Assembly (NCBI RefSeq): GCF_029844725.1
Contig: NZ_JAOCKJ010000005.1
Location: 186,001-250,000, forward strand
Reading direction: 5' to 3'
Source of the DNA: Pantoea sp. GD03673
GTDB lineage: Bacteria; Pseudomonadota; Gammaproteobacteria; Enterobacterales; Enterobacteriaceae
Length of the DNA: 64,000 nt
The notes below the pieces were generated by a model. It worked only from the letters and a program-made list of their open reading frames with translations, was not told the origin of the DNA and ran no database searches. Position numbers and translations under genes: made by a program. This document shows positions 41,359 to 51,548 of this stretch, one piece after another (position 1 is the stretch's first letter; every line of letters starts with the position of its first letter).

Positions 41359-41388
41359 ATCCTGCAAGCTTTTTGCACGATCCTGCAA
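41359..41388. promoter_or_regulatory. Direct repeat, putative AraC-type operator
   Basis: ATCCTGCAA occurs at 41359-41367 and again at 41380-41388, exactly 21 bp apart (two helical turns). A related GCTGCAA follows at 41393-41399. They lie between the divergent SDR and AraC-family genes, the expected place for tandem half-sites of this regulator family. Confidence 0.5.
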
Positions 41389-41462
41389 AAGTGCTGCAAC
41401 AGGACAGGCATTTCGTCTGGCGTCAGGTAATATCGGCACAGCGAGCGGAAGGGGAGAATGTA

Positions 41463-42383
41463 ATGACAGAGAGTGACAAGTGGCAGGCGCTGGCACAGTT
41501 AATTGCCCGTCATGCACCCGAGGATGGCCGGCATTCAAGTGCCATTGATTGCCTGTTTTTTGGCCGGGTTTCAGCCCCCACTGAGCCGATGCACTTTGCT
41601 CAATGGGCCAGTTTTGCGCTGGTAGCCCAGGGCAGTAAAGCGCTGCATATGGGGGATGAGGTCCTGCACTATGGACCGGGCGATCTGCTGCTGGTGACGC
41701 TGGATATGCCGGTGCGGGCGTGCGTCACCGTCGCCACGCCGGACAAGCCTAACCTTGGGATAGGTATCGCCATCAATGAATCCCGGCTCATGCGCTACCT
41801 TGAACAGTTTCCTCCGACGCTGCCGCTGGCGACAGCAGGCAATGAACGCGGCGTCGCAGTGCATAAGGTCTCACCGCTGCTGGTGGACGCGGTGATCCGA
41901 CTGGTGCGCCTGCTTGACCACCCGGAAGATATTGAGGCGCTGGCTCCGCTGATTGAGCAGGAGATTTTCTACCGACTGCTGACCGGGCCGGAAGGCTCAC
42001 GCATACTTAATATGGCGCTGGCTGAGCGTCCGGGCAACCGGGTCGCGCAGGCTGCTCGCTGGCTGCGGGAAAATTTTCATCAGCCATTGAAGATCGACCA
42101 GCTCGCCAGCAGTGTCGGCATGAGCATCTCTTCGCTGCATCATCACTTCAAAGCCGTTACGGCCATGACGCCGATGCAATACCAGAAACAACTGCGATTG
42201 AATGAGGCGCGACGTCTGATGATGGTGGAAAAGCTGGATGCCGGAACGGCAGGCTATCGGGTAGGGTATCAGAGCGCCTCACAGTTCAGCCGGGAGTATC
42301 GCCGCCTGTACGGGCAATCTCCGGCCAGAGATAATCGTCAGCTGGCGGTGAGCACGGAGATCATCCGCCCACCGCAAAACTGA
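41463..42383 (+). CDS. AraC-family transcriptional regulator
   Basis: A 306-residue regulator. The N-terminal cupin-like AraC_N domain (about 25-170; GDLLLVTLDMPVRACVTVATPDKPNLGIGIAI) resembles regulators sensing small organic molecules. The C-terminal two-HTH domain (about 195-290) has IDQLASSVGMSISSLHHHFKAVTAMTPMQYQKQLRL and AGYRVGYQSASQFSREYRRLYG. ATG 41463 has AGGGGAG upstream; the longer frame from 41373 runs through the operator repeats. It probably controls the divergent SDR. Its stop abuts the yhbW stop with no gap. Confidence 0.88.
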   Translation: MTESDKWQALAQLIARHAPEDGRHSSAIDCLFFGRVSAPTEPMHFAQWASFALVAQGSKALHMGDEVLHYGPGDLLLVTLDMPVRACVTVATPDKPNLGIGIAINESRLMRYLEQFPPTLPLATAGNERGVAVHKVSPLLVDAVIRLVRLLDHPEDIEALAPLIEQEIFYRLLTGPEGSRILNMALAERPGNRVAQAARWLRENFHQPLKIDQLASSVGMSISSLHHHFKAVTAMTPMQYQKQLRLNEARRLMMVEKLDAGTAGYRVGYQSASQFSREYRRLYGQSPARDNRQLAVSTEIIRPPQN

Positions 42384-43394
42384 TTAGAGGCTGTTTGCTG
42401 CGTCCATCGCGATGGCGAAGGAGCGCAGACGCGCTTCGCAGTCAAAAATCTGGCCGTTAACCATGATTTCATCCGCCTGCGTTTCACGCATCAGCGAGGC
42501 CAGGCCATGACGCACCTTATCGGTATCGCCGACCAGCGACATGCTGAGTGCCTGCTGTACGCCATACTGCTCTGACGGCGACCAGAGATTATCCATGTTC
42601 TCAACCGGTGCCGGTAACGGGCCAGGCTTGCCGCGGCGCAGGTTAATGAACTGCTGCTGTTGCGAGGTAAACAGGAAGCGCGCATCACGCTCATTGTCAG
42701 CGGCAACCACGTTAATGCAGACCGTGGCATACGGCTTATCGAGACGCGCCGAGGGCTGGAAATTCTCACGGTAGACGTGCAGCGCCTGGAACAGCTGGTC
42801 AGGCGCGAAATGGGAGGCAAAGGCGAACGGCAGGCCCATTTTTGCGGACAGCTGCGCGCTGTAGAGGCTGGAGCCAAGCAGCCAGACCGGGATCTTCAGG
42901 CCCAGACCCGGCACCGGCTGAACCGGCAGCTGCGTATCTGCATCAGCATCAAACCAGTTAATCAGTTCAGCCACATCTTCGGGGAAGGTGTCGGCGTGCA
43001 TGCTGGCCTGATGACGGCGCAGCGCCATCATCGTGCGCTGGTCAGAACCCGGCGCGCGACCTAAACCGAGATCGATACGACCAGGATAGAGAGAGGCCAG
43101 GGTGCCAAACTGCTCAGCGATCACCAGCGGCGCATGGTTCGGCAGCATAATGCCGCCGGAGCCCAGCTTCAGGGTCTCTGTGTTCGCCGCCAGATAGCCG
43201 ATCAGCACCGACGTCGCAGCACTGGCAATCCCTGTCATGTTGTGATGTTCAGCCAGCCAGTAGCGTTCAAAGCCCAGTTTTTCAGCCTGACGCGCCAGCG
43301 CCAGTGAATTGTGGAACGCATCCCGTGCGGTCGCGCCCTGTGGAATCGGCGCAAGATCCAGCACGGACAGGCGAAGAGGTTTTTTATCAGACAT
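42384..43394 (-). CDS. yhbW: Luciferase-like FMN-dependent monooxygenase YhbW
   Basis: A 336-residue flavin-dependent oxidoreductase of the bacterial-luciferase-like single-component group; the substrate is not known. The TIM-barrel motifs are [73 protein letters not shown] and [18 protein letters not shown] 43394 ([14 protein letters not shown]) is preferred to a frame extending to 43436. It lies between the accessory SDR/AraC pair and ubiVU, as in E. coli minus mtr. Confidence 0.93.
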   Translation of the reverse strand: MSDKKPLRLSVLDLAPIPQGATARDAFHNSLALARQAEKLGFERYWLAEHHNMTGIASAATSVLIGYLAANTETLKLGSGGIMLPNHAPLVIAEQFGTLASLYPGRIDLGLGRAPGSDQRTMMALRRHQASMHADTFPEDVAELINWFDADADTQLPVQPVPGLGLKIPVWLLGSSLYSAQLSAKMGLPFAFASHFAPDQLFQALHVYRENFQPSARLDKPYATVCINVVAADNERDARFLFTSQQQQFINLRRGKPGPLPAPVENMDNLWSPSEQYGVQQALSMSLVGDTDKVRHGLASLMRETQADEIMVNGQIFDCEARLRSFAIAMDAANSL

Positions 43395-43508
43395 GACTAC
43401 TCCCGTTGTATGGCGCAGGCGTAAAACCTGCACCATTTAGTATTACGCATCATTCCTTATATTAAAACTGCTAACCTCAGCAGGAATATAGCCGGTATGT
43501 GCTTTTAT

Positions 43509-44387
43509 TCAGGATGCCAGCGTCATGCCCGCCAGTTTACGCCAGTAACCGTTACAATCGCTGCCTTTCGCGACCATTAACGGCGCCTGACCGTTTTCAT
43601 TCGCACGGAAACGGTCGATTTCCGCCAGCGTCGCGCTGTCCTGTGGTGAGAGCCGGACACAGTCGACGTTGCCATGCATCCCTGCCAGATCGTTACCCAG
43701 GTTGTAGCAGTAGCCGCTCATGGTCTGAATGCCATTGAGGACGAACACCTGCTGCCCCTCCTGAGAGTTGACGCGGCGGCCTGTCGGATAGTGAATGCAG
43801 CAGGTTTCGCAGTCATCTTTCGCACGGTTTTCCGAGCGGGCAGTGAAACAGCGTGCGGAGAGCGCCAGCGGCAGATGACCGTAGCCCAGCACTTCCACCT
43901 CAAACTGCTGACGGATACCCCGGGTTTCACACTGCGCCAGCAGCTGAAGCAGCCAGTCACGCGACATCTCTACCGGCATACACCAGCGCGTCATGCCTTC
44001 TTTGACCAGCAGCTGCAGCGTGTCCGCGTTATAGACATTCAGCGTCGGGCCCGCGACAAAGGGCAGATGGCGCTCTGCGGCCATATTGACCGTGCCGATG
44101 TCATTGGCTTCAATCAGGAACTCGCCGTTCTCTACGTAGCGCTGCAGCTCTTTCAGTTCAGAAGGGGATTGCAGCAGCGCCAGCGTGCTGAGTACCACCT
44201 GCTTGCCGCTGGCTGCCACGTCACGCGCCAGCGCCATCCAGCGGGCATAGGGTGTGGCGCGGCGTTTACTGCACACCGCTTCGCCGAGGTAGATAATATC
44301 CGCGCTACTGCGGGCAGCCTGCTGATAAAAATCTTCCAGCGTATCGTTCGGCCAGTACCAGAGTACCGGCCCAAGGGCATATTGCAT
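43509..44387 (-). CDS. ubiV: O2-independent ubiquinone hydroxylation protein UbiV
   Basis: Partner of UbiU in oxygen-independent hydroxylation of ubiquinone precursors; U32-peptidase-like fold with a 4Fe-4S cluster. The 292-residue product keeps the four cluster cysteines at C39, C180, C193 and C197 when counted from the second ATG (44387). That start also gives proper spacing to AAGGAG, so I prefer it to ATG 44390. It lies 9 bp after ubiU in one operon; ubiT lies divergently upstream of ubiU. Confidence 0.94.
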   Translation of the reverse strand: MQYALGPVLWYWPNDTLEDFYQQAARSSADIIYLGEAVCSKRRATPYARWMALARDVAASGKQVVLSTLALLQSPSELKELQRYVENGEFLIEANDIGTVNMAAERHLPFVAGPTLNVYNADTLQLLVKEGMTRWCMPVEMSRDWLLQLLAQCETRGIRQQFEVEVLGYGHLPLALSARCFTARSENRAKDDCETCCIHYPTGRRVNSQEGQQVFVLNGIQTMSGYCYNLGNDLAGMHGNVDCVRLSPQDSATLAEIDRFRANENGQAPLMVAKGSDCNGYWRKLAGMTLAS

Positions 44388-44396
44388 CATGACTCC

Positions 44397-45392
44397 TTAT
44401 TGCCATTCACGGTGATAAGCACCCAGCGTGGTTTGCGTGCCTTCAGAGAGATCGCCCAGCGTCTTCATCCACTGTGGTTCGACGTCAAACCGGTCCGGCT
44501 GCGCCTTGCAGCGATCGATTGCCTGACGCCAGACGCGTGCCACATCAGCAACGTAGGCGGGGCTGCGCTGCCGGCCTTCGATTTTCACCGAGGCGATGCC
44601 TGCCCGCAGCAGCTCCGGCAGCAGTGCCAGGGTGTTGAGGCTGGTGGGTTCTTCCAGTACGTGATAACGCTGATGGTTGACCTCATACCGGCCTTTGCAG
44701 AGCGTCGGATAACCCGCGCTTTCATCAGCGGCGTAGCGATCAATCAGCACTTCATTAAGACGTGACTCCATGCCCTGCGGCGTCTGCTGCCAGCGTACAA
44801 ATTTTGCCGGGGAGCAGGCACCTGCGCTGTTGGGCGACTCGCCGGTCAGCCAGGAAGAGAGGTAGCAGCGGCCTTCCGCCATAATGCACAGGCTGCCAAA
44901 GGCGAACACCTCCAGCGGTACCGGCGTGCCGCGTGCCAGCTGCTTAACCTGATGAATCGACAGCACGCGTGGCAGCACGACCCGCTGCAGACTGAAGTGG
45001 CGATGATAAAAACGAATCGCCTCCAGATTGGTCGCCGAAGCCTGCACAGAAAGATGACGTTCAACCGCGGGATAGTTCTTCGCGGCATACTCCAGCGTGG
45101 CAATATCGGCCAGAATCAGTGCGTCGGCCCCGTTTTGCGCCGCGACATCAATCGCCCGCTGCCAGCGTCCCATGCCATCCGGGTGGGCAAAGGTATTGAT
45201 CGCCACATGCAGTTTGCGGCGATGCTGATGCAGATAGCGCGCCGCTTCAGCCAGCTTTTTATCGGTGAAGTTCAGGCCTGCAAAATGACGGGCGTTGGTG
45301 TCATCCTTCAGTCCCACATAGACCGCATCCGCGCCATTCTCTGTGGCGGTGCGCACTGCGGGTAAGTTTCCAGCCGGGCAGAGCAGTTCCAT
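44397..45392 (-). CDS. ubiU: O2-independent ubiquinone hydroxylation protein UbiU
   Basis: U32-peptidase-family 4Fe-4S protein that forms a heterodimer with UbiV. The 331-residue product begins MELLCPAGNLPAVRTATENG and has cysteines at 169, 176, 193 and 232, matching the cluster ligands reported for E. coli UbiU. ATG 45392 is used; the frame extends to 45434 but without family support. First gene of ubiUV. Confidence 0.94.
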   Translation of the reverse strand: MELLCPAGNLPAVRTATENGADAVYVGLKDDTNARHFAGLNFTDKKLAEAARYLHQHRRKLHVAINTFAHPDGMGRWQRAIDVAAQNGADALILADIATLEYAAKNYPAVERHLSVQASATNLEAIRFYHRHFSLQRVVLPRVLSIHQVKQLARGTPVPLEVFAFGSLCIMAEGRCYLSSWLTGESPNSAGACSPAKFVRWQQTPQGMESRLNEVLIDRYAADESAGYPTLCKGRYEVNHQRYHVLEEPTSLNTLALLPELLRAGIASVKIEGRQRSPAYVADVARVWRQAIDRCKAQPDRFDVEPQWMKTLGDLSEGTQTTLGAYHREWQ

Positions 45393-45595
45393 AGGTGTTC
45401 CTCTCAACATGCGATGGGCGTCGAGTCTAGGCATCTGGTCCGGTGAGCGTGTTGATTTGGGGCAGTGAAATTCCAGTTCATCCGCCCTGGCGGCGCTTTT
45501 TTTCCTTCATCGCGGCGGTTTTTATTGATCTCAGAGGAGGCGCGCCGAAAAGGATATGGCAATATACGTAAAATTTTCTGAAGGGAGGGAAGAAA

Positions 45596-46120
45596 GTGTT
45601 AAAGCGGATACATGCCCATTGTGTGAAAAACGGTCCTAAAATCTTAGGGTTACCCGCAGCGCTTACCCCATTCCCGGTCAAAAAGTTGCTTTTGCAACAA
45701 CTCTTAAACTGGCAATTTCGCCATGCTTTGGCTGAAGGTGAGTTAGACTTTCTGAACGGTCGCCTGCTGGGTATCGGGATTGCCGATCTCAATCTGCAAT
45801 GGATAACCACGCTGCAGGATGGCCGACTGGCGGTATTGCAACAGTCCGAAGCGGATGTCTGGTTTCGGGGCAATGCCAATGATCTGTTGCTGGTGGCAGC
45901 ACGTAAAGCAGATCCCGACATGCTGTTCTTTCAACGCCGTCTGGTGATTGAAGGTGACACAGAACTGGGACTTGAGGTGAAGAACGTAATGGATGCTATT
46001 GAACCCGAGGCTATGCCCACCGCGTTACGCACGGCTATTGAGCAGATGGCGGCATTTGTCGACGCTGGCATGAAACAGGACGCGAAGGCCGCACAGGCGC
46101 GCGCGGGTGCCGCATGTTGA
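45596..46120 (+). CDS. ubiT: Ubiquinone biosynthesis accessory factor UbiT
   Basis: SCP2-domain lipid-binding protein that supports anaerobic ubiquinone synthesis with UbiU and UbiV. The 174-residue product has an N-terminal amphipathic part (MLKRIHAHCVKNGPKILGLP) and the SCP2 region with ADVWFRGNANDLLLVAARKADPDMLFFQRRLVIEGDTELGLEVKN. It starts with GTG 45596, preceded by GGGAGG. It is divergent from ubiU (203 bp apart) and its last 7 bases overlap yhbS. Confidence 0.93.
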   Translation: MLKRIHAHCVKNGPKILGLPAALTPFPVKKLLLQQLLNWQFRHALAEGELDFLNGRLLGIGIADLNLQWITTLQDGRLAVLQQSEADVWFRGNANDLLLVAARKADPDMLFFQRRLVIEGDTELGLEVKNVMDAIEPEAMPTALRTAIEQMAAFVDAGMKQDAKAAQARAGAAC

Positions 46121-46603
46121 TCCGTAGCGAAATTGGTGTTGATGCTGCAGGCATCGACGCGCTGCTCAGACGCTGCTTCAGCCGTCCAGCCGAGGCGGAA
46201 CTGACTCAGGCACTGCGTGAAGATGGCCTGCTGACCTTAGGCGTGGTCGCCACGGATGACGAGGGACAGGTGCTGGGTTATGCCGCCTTCAGTCCGGTCA
46301 GCGTCCAGGGAGACGATCGCGGCTGGGTTGCCCTGGCACCGCTGGCTGTTGATGAGACGCTGCGCGGTCAGGGCATTGCCAGCAAGCTGATTTATGAGGG
46401 GCTGGATACGCTCAATGAATTTGGCTACAGCGCGGTTGTGGTGCTGGGCGATCCGGCGCTGTTCAACCGGTTTGGTTTTGAACCGGCGGCACGCCACGGC
46501 CTGCGCAGTCGCTGGCCGGGAACAGAGGCAACGTTCCAGGTCTATCGTCTGGCGGACAATGCCTGTGACGGCGCGGAAGGGCAGATCGACTACGCCGAAC
46601 CCT

Positions 46604-46620
<17 letters not shown>
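46114..46620 (+). CDS. yhbS: GNAT-family N-acetyltransferase YhbS
   Basis: A 168-residue GCN5-type acetyltransferase with the acetyl-CoA motif A as [24 protein letters not shown] (V/I-x-x-x-x-R-GQGI-A) and the motif B region [17 protein letters not shown]. In E. coli yhbS has been linked to the control of yhb genes; the substrate is not evident from sequence. It overlaps ubiT at the 5' end and convergent yhbQ by 17 bp at the 3' end. Confidence 0.92.
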
Positions 46621-47398
<778 letters not shown>

Positions 47399-47401
47399 CC
47401 A

Positions 47402-47426
47402 CGCCCCTTTCAGCAGAAAAGGGCGT
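47402..47426. terminator. Hairpin between convergent yhbP and yhbO
   Basis: ACGCCC pairs with GGGCGT and TTT with AAA around one mismatch and a CAGCAG loop. The T-tract is weak, so the terminator role is tentative. Confidence 0.45.
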
Positions 47427-47438
47427 AGCGTAGCGGGT

Positions 47439-47960
47439 TTACAGCGCTTCGAGGATCCGCAGGGATTCACGATTAAAGGCGGGTAAATCGTCCGGCGTCC
47501 GGCTGGTGACCAGCTTATCGCCGTCCACCACCACTTCCTTGTCATGGAAGTCAGCACCGGCATTGATCAGGTCAATGGCAACGGCTTTAACGGTGGTCAT
47601 CTTGCGACCGCGCACGCCATTCGCGCTAATCAGCAGCTGTGGACCGTGGCAGATGGCAAAGATCGGTTTGCCGCTGGCGACAAACTCTTTGGTAAAGGCG
47701 ACGAAACGATCGTCACCGCGCAGGGCGTCTGGCGAATGGCCGCCTGGCAGCAGCAGGGCATCAAATTCTGCCGGGCTGACGTCATCAATGCTGCGATCGA
47801 TGGTCACTTCCGCTTCGCCTTTCTTGCCCTTTATGACATTACCGGCCTGTTTCTCAATGGTCACCACCTCAAAACCAGCGCCTTTGTAGGCTTCCGCAGG
47901 TGAGGTAAATTCTGAGTCTTCAAATTCATCGGTAATCAAAACCGCAACTTTCTTGCTCAT
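47439..47960 (-). CDS. yhbO: DJ-1/PfpI-family protein deglycase YhbO
   Basis: Stress-protective protein of the DJ-1/PfpI superfamily, reported to remove glyoxal-type adducts. The 173-residue product has the nucleophile elbow AICHGPQ with Cys104, the acidic residue in DEFEDSEFTSP near Glu14, and His105. GGAGG precedes the start. Cytoplasmic; its gene points toward yhbP. Confidence 0.94.
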   Translation of the reverse strand: MSKKVAVLITDEFEDSEFTSPAEAYKGAGFEVVTIEKQAGNVIKGKKGEAEVTIDRSIDDVSPAEFDALLLPGGHSPDALRGDDRFVAFTKEFVASGKPIFAICHGPQLLISANGVRGRKMTTVKAVAIDLINAGADFHDKEVVVDGDKLVTSRTPDDLPAFNRESLRILEAL

Positions 47961-48106
47961 CTTTTTTCCTCCTTAAATATGTGGAGCGCGAGGCGCGCTT
48001 TCAGGTTAACGCTGTAAGCCTGGTCGCTGAGCGTGAGAACGCAAGCCAGCCCGTTAAGATCAGCTATCTTTTAAGCTGTCAGCAGTGAAATAAGGACGAA
48101 TCTGAG

Positions 48107-48742
48107 ATGAATCGCGTATTACTGACCGGTGCCACCGGCTTAGTCGGGTCGCATCTGCTGCGCTTACTGATTGAGGATCCACGCGTTGATGAAATCATCG
48201 CGCCCACCCGTCGGCCACTGCCCGCGATGCGCAAAGTGGTCAATCCGGTTGAAGCCGATCTTACGGATGTGCTGGGGCCGCTGCAAAGCTCGCTGGACAC
48301 GGTATTCTGCTGTCTGGGCACTACGCGCAGGCAGGCGGGCAGCAAACAGGCCTTTATCCACGTCGATTACACCCTGGTTGTGGACAGCGGACTAAGCGGG
48401 TTACGTCTGGGGGCGAAGCAGATGCTGGTCGTCAGCGCACACGGTGCCAGCCGTCACTCGCCGTTTTTGTATAATCGCGTCAAAGGCGAAATGGAAAATG
48501 CCCTGCGTCATCAGGGCTGGCCGCGTCTGACGCTGGTGCGGCCGTCACTGCTGCTGGGGGATCGTGCGCAGACACGCCGGGGTGAAAGCCTGGCGGGGCC
48601 GCTGTTCTCGCTTTTGCCAGGCAACTGGCGGGCGGTCCACGCACGCGACGTGGCACGCTGTCTGCATGAGCAGGCGTTCACGCCGGGGGGTGAGAGCGTC
48701 AACATCATTGAGTCGGGCGACATCCCGCGTCATTCAGCGTAA
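48107..48742 (+). CDS. yraR: NAD(P)-binding oxidoreductase-like protein YraR
   Basis: A 211-residue atypical SDR/NmrA-like protein. The N-terminal TGATGLVGSHLLRLL dinucleotide loop, FCCLGTTRRQAGSKQAFIHVDYTLVVD, SAHGASRHSPFLYNRVKGEME and LVRPSLLLGDR match E. coli YraR. The YxxxK equivalent is YNRVK. The function is unknown. Its end overlaps nrdG by 9 bp; in E. coli yraR is not next to nrdDG. Confidence 0.92.
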   Translation: MNRVLLTGATGLVGSHLLRLLIEDPRVDEIIAPTRRPLPAMRKVVNPVEADLTDVLGPLQSSLDTVFCCLGTTRRQAGSKQAFIHVDYTLVVDSGLSGLRLGAKQMLVVSAHGASRHSPFLYNRVKGEMENALRHQGWPRLTLVRPSLLLGDRAQTRRGESLAGPLFSLLPGNWRAVHARDVARCLHEQAFTPGGESVNIIESGDIPRHSA

Positions 48743-49198
48743 CTGCCAGATAATCTGATTGCGGCTGCCGCGCCATTGCAGCGTGGCATCCTTCTCCTCT
48801 TCAACAAAGCGGCCATCGATCAGCACATCGAGATAGATCAGCACGGCACGCTGCGCCGCATTCAGCTCCTGCATCCGGTAGCCGGTCCAGAGCCAGATAT
48901 CTTTACCGGGGCACGTCTGCCGCACCCGTTTCACCAGCCGACGAATGTGCGGTACGTTGTGCGGATGCAGCGGATCGCCGCCGCTCAGCGACAATCCCTG
49001 GCGCGGAATGCGTGTGTCCTGCAAATCCGCCAGCAGTTGCTCCTCCATCGCCAGCGTAAAGGGCTCGCCGGAATCAGTACGCCAGGTGCTCTGGTTGTAG
49101 CAGCCACGGCACTGATGTTCGCAACCGGCAACAAACAGCGTGCAGCGGGTGCCGGGGCCATTAACGATATCCACATCGTAGTAGCGATGGATATGCAT
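48734..49198 (-). CDS. nrdG: Anaerobic NTP reductase activase NrdG
   Basis: Radical-SAM activase that makes the glycyl radical in NrdD. The 154-residue product has the cluster motif C26-x3-C30-x2-C33 (AGCEHQCRGCYN), GISLSGGDP-like LSLSGGDPLHPHNV and KDIWLWTGY. ATG 49198 overlaps the nrdD stop (ATGA) and gives the E. coli length; a tandem ATG at 49201 is possible. It is translated from the nrdDG message. Confidence 0.96.
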   Translation of the reverse strand: MHIHRYYDVDIVNGPGTRCTLFVAGCEHQCRGCYNQSTWRTDSGEPFTLAMEEQLLADLQDTRIPRQGLSLSGGDPLHPHNVPHIRRLVKRVRQTCPGKDIWLWTGYRMQELNAAQRAVLIYLDVLIDGRFVEEEKDATLQWRGSRNQIIWQLR

Positions 49199-51336
49199 CA
49201 TCCCAGCGGTCCTTCTGCCAGATGTTTCACCCGACGCTGTACTTCCTGCTGCTTACCGGCGTTAAAAGGCCGGGCATCCGGGCTGCCCAGATAGCCGCAG
49301 ACCCGCCGTGTCACAGAGACGCGCGCCGGGTCATGGTTGCCGCAATTCGGGCAGGTGAAACCACGGCTGGTACAGGTGAACTCGCCATTGAACCCGCACT
49401 CATAGCACTCATCAATCGGCGTATTGGTGCCGTAATAGGGCACGCGGTCGTAGCTGTAATCCCAGACATCCTCCAGCGCCTTGAGGTTGTGCTGCACGTT
49501 CGGGTATTCGCCGTAACAGATGAATCCGCCATTCGCCAGCGGCGGATAGGGTGCTTCAAAGTCGATCTTGTCATAGGGATTCACTTTCTTCTCAACGTCG
49601 AGGTGGAAGCTGTTGGTGTAATAGCCCTTGTCGGTGACACCCGGCACCAGACCAAACTGCGCTGCATCAAGACGACAGAAGCGGTCGCACAGATTCTCGC
49701 TCGGCGTGCTGTAAAGGCTGAAACCGTAGCCTGTTTCTGCTTTCCAGCGCTCGGTTGCCTCGCGCATATACGCAATGATCTCCACGCCTTTAGCGCGCAG
49801 TGCCGCGTCATCATAGGGGTGCTGGTGACCGCCGCTGAGCGCATTCAGGGTTTCGTGCAGGCCGATGTAGCCCAGCGACAGTGACGCACGCCCATTGCGG
49901 AAAATCGGCCCCACCTCATCATCGGCCTTCAGCCGGACGCCACAGGCCCCTTCCATGTAGAGGATGGGCGCGACGCGTGCTTTGGTCTTCTCCAGGCGCG
50001 CCACCCGCGTCATCAGCGCCCGCTTAGCCAGCAGCAGGCGCGCATCGAGCAGCGTCCAGAAACGCGCTTCATCGCCCGCTGCTTCCAGCGCGATGCGCGG
50101 CAGGTTCAGGCTGATCACGCCAATGTTGTTGCGGCCTTCATGGATCTGCTCGCCATTCTCTTCATAAACGCCCAGGAAGCTGCGGCAGCCCATCGGGGTT
50201 TTGAACGAGCCGGTGACTTTCACCACCTGATCGTAATTGAGGATGTCGGGATACATCCGCTTGCTGGCGCATTCCAGCGCCAGTTGCTTAATGTCGTAAT
50301 TGACGTCGCCCGCCCGGCGGTTAACGCCTTCACGAATGCTGAACACCAGTTTAGGAAACACCGCCGTTTTGCGATTTTTGCCCAGTCCGGCCAGCCGGTT
50401 ACGCAGAATCGACTGCTGGATCAGCCGGGCCGCCCAGTCAGTCCCCAGACCGAAACCAAAAGTGACAAACGGCGTCTGGCCGTTGGCGGTGTGCAGGGTA
50501 TTCACCTCATACTCCAGTGACTGAAAGGCGTCGTAGCACTCCTTCTCCGTCCGCTGGCGCGCATAACGCTCTGACTGCGGGATCTGCCACTGTTCAGCAA
50601 TGGCCAGATGCCGGGCATAGCTCTGCTCAACAAACGGGGCCAGCACTTCATCAATGCGGTTAATGGTGGTGCCGCCGTAAATGTGGCTGGCAACCTGCGC
50701 GATGATCTGCGCCGTCACGGCGGTGGCGGTGGCGATCGACTTCGGTGGCTCGATCTCAGCATTGCCCATTTTGAAACCATTGGTCAGCATGCCTTTAAGA
50801 TCGATCAGCATGCAGTTGAACATCGGGAAGAAGGGCGAATAGTCGAGATCGTGATAGTGGATCTCACCGCGCTCATGCGCCAGGACGATATCGCGCGGCA
50901 GGATCTGCTGCTGTGCGTAGTGCTTCGCCACGATCCCGGCCAGCAGATCGCGCTGTGTCGGGATCACTTTGCTGTCTTTATTGGCATTCTCGTTCAGCAG
51001 CGCCGCGTTAGTCTGATCGACCAGACCGCGAATGGCGTGATGTAACTGGCTCTGACGATCGCGGGCGACATCGCGATCGTGACGGTACTCAATCCAGGCG
51101 CGCGCCAGTTGCGGGTAAGGGCCCGCCATCAGCGTCTCTTCTACCGCACACTGAATCTCACTGATAGCCACTTCCGGACGATCGGCCAGCCGCAGGGCAA
51201 CGCGCTCAGCGACCTGCGCGCACCAGGCCGCATCGTCGACGTCTGCTGCCTTAGCCGCCGCCGCCACGGCCTGCTCAATACGCTGCGCATCAAAGCCAGT
51301 CCGGCATCCATCACGCTTGATTACCACCCTCGCCAT
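49198..51336 (-). CDS. nrdD: Anaerobic ribonucleoside-triphosphate reductase NrdD
   Basis: Class III reductase that makes dNTPs without oxygen. The 712-residue product has an N-terminal ATP-cone (about 5-95) and a ten-stranded barrel. The C-terminal zinc site (CYEC and CPNC) and the glycyl radical site RRVCGYLG with Gly681, by direct count, follow. It is coupled to nrdG. The upstream region carries two NrdR-box-like sequences and an FNR-like site, so dNTP- and oxygen-linked control is likely. Confidence 0.97.
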   Translation of the reverse strand: MARVVIKRDGCRTGFDAQRIEQAVAAAAKAADVDDAAWCAQVAERVALRLADRPEVAISEIQCAVEETLMAGPYPQLARAWIEYRHDRDVARDRQSQLHHAIRGLVDQTNAALLNENANKDSKVIPTQRDLLAGIVAKHYAQQQILPRDIVLAHERGEIHYHDLDYSPFFPMFNCMLIDLKGMLTNGFKMGNAEIEPPKSIATATAVTAQIIAQVASHIYGGTTINRIDEVLAPFVEQSYARHLAIAEQWQIPQSERYARQRTEKECYDAFQSLEYEVNTLHTANGQTPFVTFGFGLGTDWAARLIQQSILRNRLAGLGKNRKTAVFPKLVFSIREGVNRRAGDVNYDIKQLALECASKRMYPDILNYDQVVKVTGSFKTPMGCRSFLGVYEENGEQIHEGRNNIGVISLNLPRIALEAAGDEARFWTLLDARLLLAKRALMTRVARLEKTKARVAPILYMEGACGVRLKADDEVGPIFRNGRASLSLGYIGLHETLNALSGGHQHPYDDAALRAKGVEIIAYMREATERWKAETGYGFSLYSTPSENLCDRFCRLDAAQFGLVPGVTDKGYYTNSFHLDVEKKVNPYDKIDFEAPYPPLANGGFICYGEYPNVQHNLKALEDVWDYSYDRVPYYGTNTPIDECYECGFNGEFTCTSRGFTCPNCGNHDPARVSVTRRVCGYLGSPDARPFNAGKQQEVQRRVKHLAEGPLG

Positions 51337-51349
51337 TTCTCTCTCCGTT

Positions 51350-51396
51350 AACTACATATGGGGTCGGGGTTGATTCTAATCCCTACATGTAGTGAT
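51350..51396 (-). promoter_or_regulatory. NrdR boxes and FNR-like site before nrdD
   Basis: CTACATATGG (51352-51361) and CTACATGTAG (51383-51392) have centres exactly 31 bp apart, the spacing typical of paired NrdR boxes. Between them TTGATTCTAATCCC (51370-51383) matches the FNR consensus TTGAT-N4-ATCAA at eight of ten positions. Confidence 0.65.
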
Positions 51397-51548
51397 TTTC
51401 GGAAATTAATACGCGCCGGTTTGACCTGAAACAAAGAAGCCTCAACATGGTGGATCATGCTGGCTGGTGTAAAAATGGGGGGACAGGTTGCCGTTTGGTG
51501 CGGGGGAGCGGCGGGCAGCGCTGACGTGCTGAACCCGCCGACGTGACG

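Noticed and set aside
43674..44765. A 363-codon open frame opposite ubiV and ubiU
   Set aside because: It crosses two certain genes whose cluster cysteines are all in place; it has no domain of its own.
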